A DNA stretch of 55,222 bases from positions 1-55,222 of the forward strand of contig USIE01000006.1 in NCBI GenBank assembly GCA_900554645.1, in the 5' to 3' direction. Source of the DNA: an uncultured Collinsella sp. (GTDB lineage: Bacteria; Actinomycetota; Coriobacteriia; Coriobacteriales; Coriobacteriaceae). Numbering within the stretch: position 1 is the stretch's first letter; each line of letters starts with the position of its first letter. The notes under the pieces are model-generated. The model did not search any database. It saw only the letters and a list, made by a program, of their open reading frames with translations, and had not been told where the DNA came from. The position numbers and the translations under genes are program-made. Below, piece by piece: positions 51,387-55,222 of the stretch.

Positions 51387-51478
51387 GGAAGCCCCGTCTC
51401 CCTACACTGTTTCCTTTGCGCTCACCTGGCTTCGCCAGAAGTCGCGCCAAGGAAACAGTTCCGGGAGACGGGGCTTCC
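51387..51478 (+). terminator. Very long hairpin after fba
   Basis: GGAAGCCCCGTCTCCC (51387-51402) pairs with GGGAGACGGGGCTTCC (51463-51478). Inside, ACTGTTTCCTT (51406-51416) pairs with AAGGAAACAGT (51449-51459). TGGC/GCCA caps the loop. About 27 bp pair in all. A poor T run (TTCGTTTA) follows. It probably ends and protects the fba transcript. GGAAACAGT is close to the GGAAACTGT core of the repeat array at 31653-31822. Confidence 0.8.
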
Positions 51479-51619
51479 TTCGTTTACCGCCGCAGGGTTA
51501 CGAGTCTGAATTCATTTTTAGAGGTACCGTTTATCGGTGTTGAGAGCTCCTTTATTGGGGCTTTCTTTTTTATCTCGCTACAATGGGCTTCAAGCGTTCT
51601 AGTGACTTGGAGTTTTGGT

Positions 51620-53053
51620 ATGGCTGTTATTAATGTGCTGCCTTCGGATGGGAAGGTTATTGACGAGGGTCCAGTTGGCTGCTCTGTTGATGTTTGCTGT
51701 GATGACTTTCGTCATCTCGATATTGGACTGCCGCCCGAGATTCTTCGTCTCAAGGATGCCGGATATTTGACGCAGGCTGTTGCTGCCTGCGATCGCCTTT
51801 TGGAGCAGAGCCCTGAGCCTTCGCTGGCTGCTTGTGTTCGTGCCGAGCGGTATCGCATGATCGAGACGCCGCTTCATTTTTCGGTGTCGCGCGACCAGGC
51901 TATTGCGATGATTCGCGAGGAGTGGCCAGAGTTTACCGAAGAGCAGTTTGATGACCTGATTAATCGTAAGCGTATTGACTGGCGCTTTATCGATGGCGAA
52001 CTGTTCGTTCTCGACAACTTCCTCGATTCGCTTCGCGTATATCCCAAAGAGGTTCCCGGCATGCGGCCCGATTCTACGGACGGAATAGCACTGCGCAACG
52101 AGATGCTCAAGGAGATGGAGTCACAAAACGGATTGGCTCGCGTCATTACGCTTAAAGCGTCCGTGTCTGTCCCCGGCGCTCTGGAAGGGGAGACCGTTCG
52201 CGCGTGGCTACCCGTTGCCGCCGCCTGTCGTCAACAGTCTCATATCGAGGTTCTCGATATGACGCCGGAGGGTGCTGTTGCCCCCGCGAATGCTTCGGCG
52301 CGTACCGCCTCGTGGTCTTCTTCGAGTGAGCGCTCATTCTCGGTGACCTATCGCTATCAAATTGATGCCGCTTATCGTGATGTCTATGGGGGTGCGCTTC
52401 CGGTGCATCCTTGCATGGACGCGCCACTGCCCGTGGACACCTCCGAGGACCGTCCGCACATTGCATTCACGCCGTATCTACAGCAGCTGACAGCCCGTGT
52501 CATTGACGGGCTCGAGGATCCGCTCGATCGCGCTCGTGCTATCTATGATTACCTGACACAGCATATCGACTATCGCTATCAGCCACCGTACCTGCTTTTG
52601 GGATCTATTGCCGACGACTGTGCGCATTCGCTCCGCGGCGATTGCGGCGTTATGGCGCTCACTTTTATCACCATGTGCCGCATCGCGGGGGTGCCTGCTC
52701 GTTGGCAGAGCGGCCTATATGTTGCGCCCGATTCGGTGGGACCGCACGACTGGGCCGAGTTCTACACACCCCAGACCGGTTGGCTTAACGCCGACGTATC
52801 GTTTGGTTCCTCGGCACGCAGGATGGGGGAGGAGTGGCGCCGTCGTCACTACTTTGGCAATCTCGATCCGTGGCGTATGGTGGCCAACGATCGATTCCAG
52901 GCTGAGTTTGTGCCTGCTTTCGATGGCATGCGCGAGGACCCCTATGACAACCAGATGGGCGAGGCCTCGGTTGACGGACGTGGATGTCGTAAGCGGGAGA
53001 TGTTGCGCAAGGTTGAGCTTATCGAAATGCTCGAAGTACCATTTTCGGACTAA
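51620..53053 (+). CDS. Transglutaminase-like protein
   Basis: A 477-residue protein with a transglutaminase-like fold in its C-terminal half. The catalytic triad is visible: C342 in RGDCGVMALTF, H376 in PHDWAEFY and D392 in LNADVSF. The N-terminal ~120 residues are helical, unlike the core (LPPEILRLKDAGYLTQAVAAC), and a central beta region precedes the core. There is no signal peptide or membrane segment, unlike many bacterial relatives. ATG at 51620 follows GGAG with a 7-base gap; the open frame upstream (from 51416) covers the hairpin and is not coding. A peptidase or peptide-linking role is expected, with the substrate unknown. Confidence 0.75.
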   Translation: MAVINVLPSDGKVIDEGPVGCSVDVCCDDFRHLDIGLPPEILRLKDAGYLTQAVAACDRLLEQSPEPSLAACVRAERYRMIETPLHFSVSRDQAIAMIREEWPEFTEEQFDDLINRKRIDWRFIDGELFVLDNFLDSLRVYPKEVPGMRPDSTDGIALRNEMLKEMESQNGLARVITLKASVSVPGALEGETVRAWLPVAAACRQQSHIEVLDMTPEGAVAPANASARTASWSSSSERSFSVTYRYQIDAAYRDVYGGALPVHPCMDAPLPVDTSEDRPHIAFTPYLQQLTARVIDGLEDPLDRARAIYDYLTQHIDYRYQPPYLLLGSIADDCAHSLRGDCGVMALTFITMCRIAGVPARWQSGLYVAPDSVGPHDWAEFYTPQTGWLNADVSFGSSARRMGEEWRRRHYFGNLDPWRMVANDRFQAEFVPAFDGMREDPYDNQMGEASVDGRGCRKREMLRKVELIEMLEVPFSD

Positions 53054-53092
53054 TCAACAGAAAGCTGTGATAAACTAACTCACGCATTACGT

Positions 53093-53179
53093 GCCCGAGT
53101 GGCGGAATTGGCAGACGCAGTGGACTCAAAATCCACCGTTGGCAACAACGTGCGAGTTCGAGTCTCGCCTCGGGCACCA
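53093..53179 (+). tRNA. tRNA-Leu (CAA)
   Basis: An 87-base tRNA including an encoded CCA end. The acceptor GCCCGAG (53093-53099) pairs with CTCGGGC (53169-53175). The anticodon stem is GTGGA/TCCAC with loop CTCAAAA, giving anticodon CAA at 53127-53129, which reads UUG. A long variable arm (GTTGGCAACAACGTG region) shows it is a class II tRNA. The T-loop is TTCGAGT. A terminator follows at 53199-53221. Confidence 0.95.
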
Positions 53180-53187
53180 TACATGCA
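53157..53187 (+). repeat. 31-nt direct repeat, copy A (tRNA-Leu 3' end)
   Basis: This covers the T-loop, acceptor 3' strand, CCA and 8 further bases of tRNA-Leu and is repeated perfectly at 53341-53371. Such an arrangement at a tRNA 3' end is typical of an attachment site pair of an integrated element. Confidence 0.75.
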
Positions 53188-53340
53188 AGTGGGCGTTCAA
53201 GGGGGTCAAGGCCCCCTTTTTCGTGCCGAACTCGCGTGAGCGCGCGGAGCGTTAAGTAAACAGGCCTGTGGCCTGTTTGTAGCGGAGCGTGGTGAGGGCG
53301 CCATGCGCCCGAAGCCCGGGGCTTCGCGAAGCGAAGGCCC
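53188..53340. other. Palindrome-rich 153-nt spacer between the tRNA-end repeats
   Basis: No open frame is visible here. It contains inverted repeats AAACAGGC/GCCTGTTT (53258-53278), GGGCGC/GCGCCC (53296-53310) and GCTTCGCGAAGC (53321-53332), and GCGGAGCGT twice (53244-53252, 53282-53290). Whether it is a miniature element or a remnant is open. Confidence 0.7.
53199..53221 (+). terminator. Terminator after tRNA-Leu
   Basis: AAGGGGG (53199-53205) pairs with CCCCCTT (53212-53218) over a 6-base loop, followed by a run of T. Confidence 0.85.
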
Positions 53341-53371
53341 TTCGAGTCTCGCCTCGGGCACCATACATGCA
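53341..53371 (+). repeat. 31-nt direct repeat, copy B (orphan tRNA-Leu 3' end)
   Basis: Perfect copy of 53157-53187, preceded by CC rather than the tRNA's AG, so it is not part of a complete tRNA. It is followed by its own terminator at 53383-53404, resembling the tRNA terminator. Confidence 0.75.
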
Positions 53372-53382
53372 CCTGCGCTTTG

Positions 53383-53404
53383 AGGGGGTTGTGGCCCCCT
53401 TTTT
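53383..53404 (+). terminator. Second terminator copy
   Basis: AGGGGG (53383-53388) pairs with CCCCCT (53395-53400), followed by TTTTC. It is similar to the terminator after tRNA-Leu, consistent with duplication of the tRNA 3' end plus terminator. Confidence 0.8.
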
Positions 53405-53437
53405 CGTGTACGTAATGTGATAATGCGCTGTACGTGT

Positions 53438-53606
53438 TATTATTCGCAAGGCGTTGTTCCCACAATGCCCTAAAGAGGAACCCGAGGGCTCCCACCTTTT
53501 GGCGCCAATGAGCAGCTGACTGGTCATACAACTTAGATTCCCTTCCTCAAATCGAGGAAGTCTATGTGTATGACCTGGTTGCTGAGAAGCGCCGGGTTAT
53601 TTTTTT
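53438..53606 (+). promoter_or_regulatory. infC-rpmI-rplT leader with attenuator
   Basis: TATTAT at 53438-53443 is a possible -10. The leader then forms nested stems: GGTCATACA/TGTATGACC (53522-53530 with 53567-53575), CTTCCTC/GAGGAAG inside, GGCGC/GCGCC (53501-53505 with 53589-53593) and AACCCG/CGGGTT (53479-53484 with 53593-53598), followed by A and seven T at 53600-53606. This is the form of a ribosomal-protein autoregulatory attenuator, like the L20 leader of Firmicutes. I infer L20 or IF-3 control; the binding site is not identifiable by eye. Confidence 0.65.
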
Positions 53607-53625
53607 ATGAATGGAGGTAGGGAAA

Positions 53626-54180
53626 ATAGCTAAGTCTGATGACACCCGCATCAACGACGAGATCACTGCATCTTCGTGCCGTTTGATTGGCGTCGATGGC
53701 TCTCAGCTCGGCCTGTTCGCCATCCGCGATGCCCAGCGCGTCGCTGACGATCAGGGTCTCGACCTGGTCGAGATCGCTCCCAACGCGGAGCCGCCGGTCT
53801 GCAAGGTCATGGACTACGGTAAGTTCAAGTACCAGCAGGCCATGAAGGCCAAGGCTGCTCGTAAGAACCAGTCCAAGGTCGAGGTCAAGGAAATGAAGTT
53901 CCGACCCAAGATCGACGTTGGCGACTACGAGACCAAGAAGGGCCACGTTCTGCGTTTCCTCAAGAAGGGCGCACGCGTTAAGATCACCATCATGTTCCGC
54001 GGCCGTGAGATGGCTCACCCGGAGCAGGGTCTTAACGTTCTCGAGCGTCTCGCCGAGGATCTCAAGCCTTACGCTACGGTCGAATCCAAGCCTAAGATGG
54101 AAGGCCGTAACATGCTTATGCTGCTCGCCCCGATTAAGGGCGCCTTCGATGAGGATAAAGCGGCAAGCGATACCAAGTAA
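53626..54180 (+). CDS. infC: Translation initiation factor IF-3 with apparent AUA start
   Basis: About 184 residues. RINDEITASSCRLIG and GLFAIRDAQRVADDQGLDLVEI are IF-3 N-domain, and VKEMKFRPKIDVGDYETKK and GHVLRFL are C-domain. GGAGGT at 53613-53618 lies exactly 7 bases before ATA at 53626. The in-frame ATG at 53611 has no ribosome binding site and overlaps the purine run. IF-3 rejects non-AUG starts, so an AUA start would let the protein limit its own synthesis, as the AUU start does in E. coli infC. First gene of the infC-rpmI-rplT operon. Confidence 0.9.
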   Translation: MAKSDDTRINDEITASSCRLIGVDGSQLGLFAIRDAQRVADDQGLDLVEIAPNAEPPVCKVMDYGKFKYQQAMKAKAARKNQSKVEVKEMKFRPKIDVGDYETKKGHVLRFLKKGARVKITIMFRGREMAHPEQGLNVLERLAEDLKPYATVESKPKMEGRNMLMLLAPIKGAFDEDKAASDTK

Positions 54181-54212
54181 CTAGTGTTCTGTAACCGATT
54201 AAGGAGTATTTC

Positions 54213-54404
54213 ATGCCTAAGATGAAGTCCCACAGCGGCACCAAGAAGCGTTTCCGCAAGACTGGTACCGGCAAGCTTATGCGCGCCAAGGCTTTCAAGA
54301 GCCACATCCTGAGCAAGAAGTCCACCAAGCGTAAGCGTGGCTTCCGTCAGGAGACCGAGATCGCCGCTGCCGACCGCAAGGTCATCAAGTCGCGTCTCGC
54401 CTAA
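54213..54404 (+). CDS. rpmI: Ribosomal protein bL35
   Basis: A 63-residue, very basic protein: [20 protein letters not shown] is the conserved start of L35, a component of the large ribosomal subunit. ATG at 54213 follows AAGGAG. Between infC and rplT, as in almost all bacteria. Confidence 0.97.
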   Translation: MPKMKSHSGTKKRFRKTGTGKLMRAKAFKSHILSKKSTKRKRGFRQETEIAAADRKVIKSRLA

Positions 54405-54450
54405 GTTCGCGTTCCCGTTTTTCGTTTTACCGTCTAGGAGTTGATAGAAC

Positions 54451-54810
54451 ATGGCACGTATTAAGCGCGCTGTTGCCGCCAAGAAGAAGCGCCGTACCGT
54501 TATGCACCGTGCGAAGGGTTACTACGGTGCCGCTTCGCGTACTTACAAGCATGCTAAAGAGCAGGTCCAGCACTCCCTGCAGTATCAGTATCGTGATCGC
54601 CGCAACAAGAAGCGCGAGATCCGCTCTCTCTGGATCACCCGTATCAACGCTGCTGCTCGCCTGAACGACATCTCTTACTCTCAGTTCATGCACGGCCTGA
54701 AGGTTGCCGGCATCGAGCTCGACCGCAAGGTTCTGGCTCAGATGGCTTACGAGGACATCGAGTCCTTCAACGAGCTGGCCACCATCGCCAAGAAGGCTCT
54801 CGAGGCCTAA
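54451..54810 (+). CDS. rplT: Ribosomal protein bL20
   Basis: A 119-residue protein with ARIKRAVAAKKKRRTVMHR, YGAASRTYKHAKEQV and ITRINAAARLNDISYSQF, all typical. L20 assembles early on 23S rRNA and in many bacteria represses its own operon through the leader. ATG at 54451 follows TAGGAG. A strong terminator follows. Confidence 0.97.
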   Translation: MARIKRAVAAKKKRRTVMHRAKGYYGAASRTYKHAKEQVQHSLQYQYRDRRNKKREIRSLWITRINAAARLNDISYSQFMHGLKVAGIELDRKVLAQMAYEDIESFNELATIAKKALEA

Positions 54811-54831
54811 TTGATTCTCTTGAATCGCTAG

Positions 54832-54867
54832 GGGAGTGTCGCGCTGTGCGCGGCGCTCCCTCTTTTT
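54832..54867 (+). terminator. Rho-independent terminator of the infC operon
   Basis: GGGAGTGTCGCGC pairs with GCGCGGCGCTCCC (54832-54860, with GUG/GGC wobble pairs), followed by TCTTTTT. Confidence 0.9.
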
Positions 54868-54869
54868 AT

Positions 54870-55222
54870 CTAAAGCGCAGGTATATATAGTTAAAAGCGC
54901 GGGTAGATAGACACTTACAGGTGACCGATCTTTATATACCTCTTAACCGAAGGGTCATCATCTGATACGTGCGGTCTTACTGCACATGACTTTCTATTAC
55001 CTATATAGAAAGCGATGTATTGTGTAGGACTTGTGAAGAGTGGAATTGACGTTCCACATGGCTTCGCGGTCTGGCAATATATCTCCTTGCCGCGCGGCCC
55101 GGTCGGACCGGATGAGCCGCGGGGCGTGCACCTTGAGAACCGGATACTGCGAGGATGGACACGATAAAGTGTCGCATCCGGGCAGACATCGAACCATTTG
55201 AAATGGTCTAACTTGGATTTGT
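54870..55222. other. Gene-free tail, possible rRNA operon leader
   Basis: No coding sequence is visible. It starts with two near-copies of AAAGCGC(A/G)GGTA 22 bases apart (54872 and 54894), has CTTTCTA/TAGAAAG (about 54989-55011), GTGGAA/TTCCAC (about 55040-55057), a GC-rich stem region (55090-55130), CCTTGAGAACC (about 55131-55142), which resembles boxA of rRNA leaders, and ACCATT/AATGGT near 55193-55210. The window stops before any 16S start, so this is a guess from style. Confidence 0.4.

Noticed and set aside
53341..53371. A second complete tRNA-Leu
   Set aside because: Only the 3' part is present; no D-arm, anticodon arm or 5' acceptor strand precedes it.

Overview
The window looks like chromosomal DNA from a GC-rich, Gram-positive, anaerobic bacterium of the class Coriobacteriia, most likely Collinsella or a close relative. 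That is an inference from several things together: GC-rich codon use, strong GGAGG-type ribosome binding sites, a LAQTG-type wall-anchoring signal, an Etf-linked FAD dehydrogenase with a ferredoxin-fused alpha subunit, a single-chain PurL, and a RecJ protein fused to a helicase. No 16S sequence is visible, so the name is not proven.

Layout. 0.2-6.8 kb: RNA-modification and regulatory genes (a divergent TrmB, a Trm9-like methyltransferase, an XRE regulator overlapping a DUF4097 membrane protein, a bacterial Elp3, and a spermidine-synthase-like protein). 6.8-12.5 kb, minus strand: a compact three-gene cassette (TerB-N/TerB-C-like protein, BrxD-like DUF2791 ATPase, Lhr/BrxHI-like helicase). It resembles parts of BREX/Ter systems but lacks the methylase and PglZ, and is the best candidate here for a poorly described DNA-processing or defence system. 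12.5-16.6 kb: a DUF554 membrane protein and a five-gene exported/surface protein cluster. 16.9-20.6 kb: FAD-linked dehydrogenase-EtfB-EtfA operon, probably an electron-bifurcating lactate dehydrogenase. 20.6-34.2 kb: HD phosphohydrolase, AzlCD amino-acid exporter, KDG permease, diguanylate cyclase, EamA transporter, PurL, cation/proton antiporter, SDR oxidoreductase and homoserine dehydrogenase.

34.5-40.8 kb is a complete branched-chain amino acid ABC transporter with two tandem Tat-type lipoprotein receptors followed by livHMGF. 41-43.6 kb: CutC, a DUF4931 protein and a BASS-family symporter. 43.9-50.3 kb: RecJ-helicase fusion, bifunctional Rel and an MBL hydrolase, all on the plus strand. 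50.5-54.8 kb: class II fructose-bisphosphate aldolase, a transglutaminase-like protein, tRNA-Leu(CAA), and the infC-rpmI-rplT operon. That operon has a long structured leader ending in an attenuator and an apparent AUA start codon for infC. The last ~350 bases hold no gene and could be an rRNA operon leader.

Non-coding structure stands out. Six 14-nt sites alternate in orientation with an exact 62-nt period at 31653-31822. A 31-nt copy of the tRNA-Leu 3' end recurs 184 nt downstream across a highly palindromic spacer (53157-53371). Nested long palindromes lie at 40816-41030, and a very long hairpin follows fba (51387-51478).
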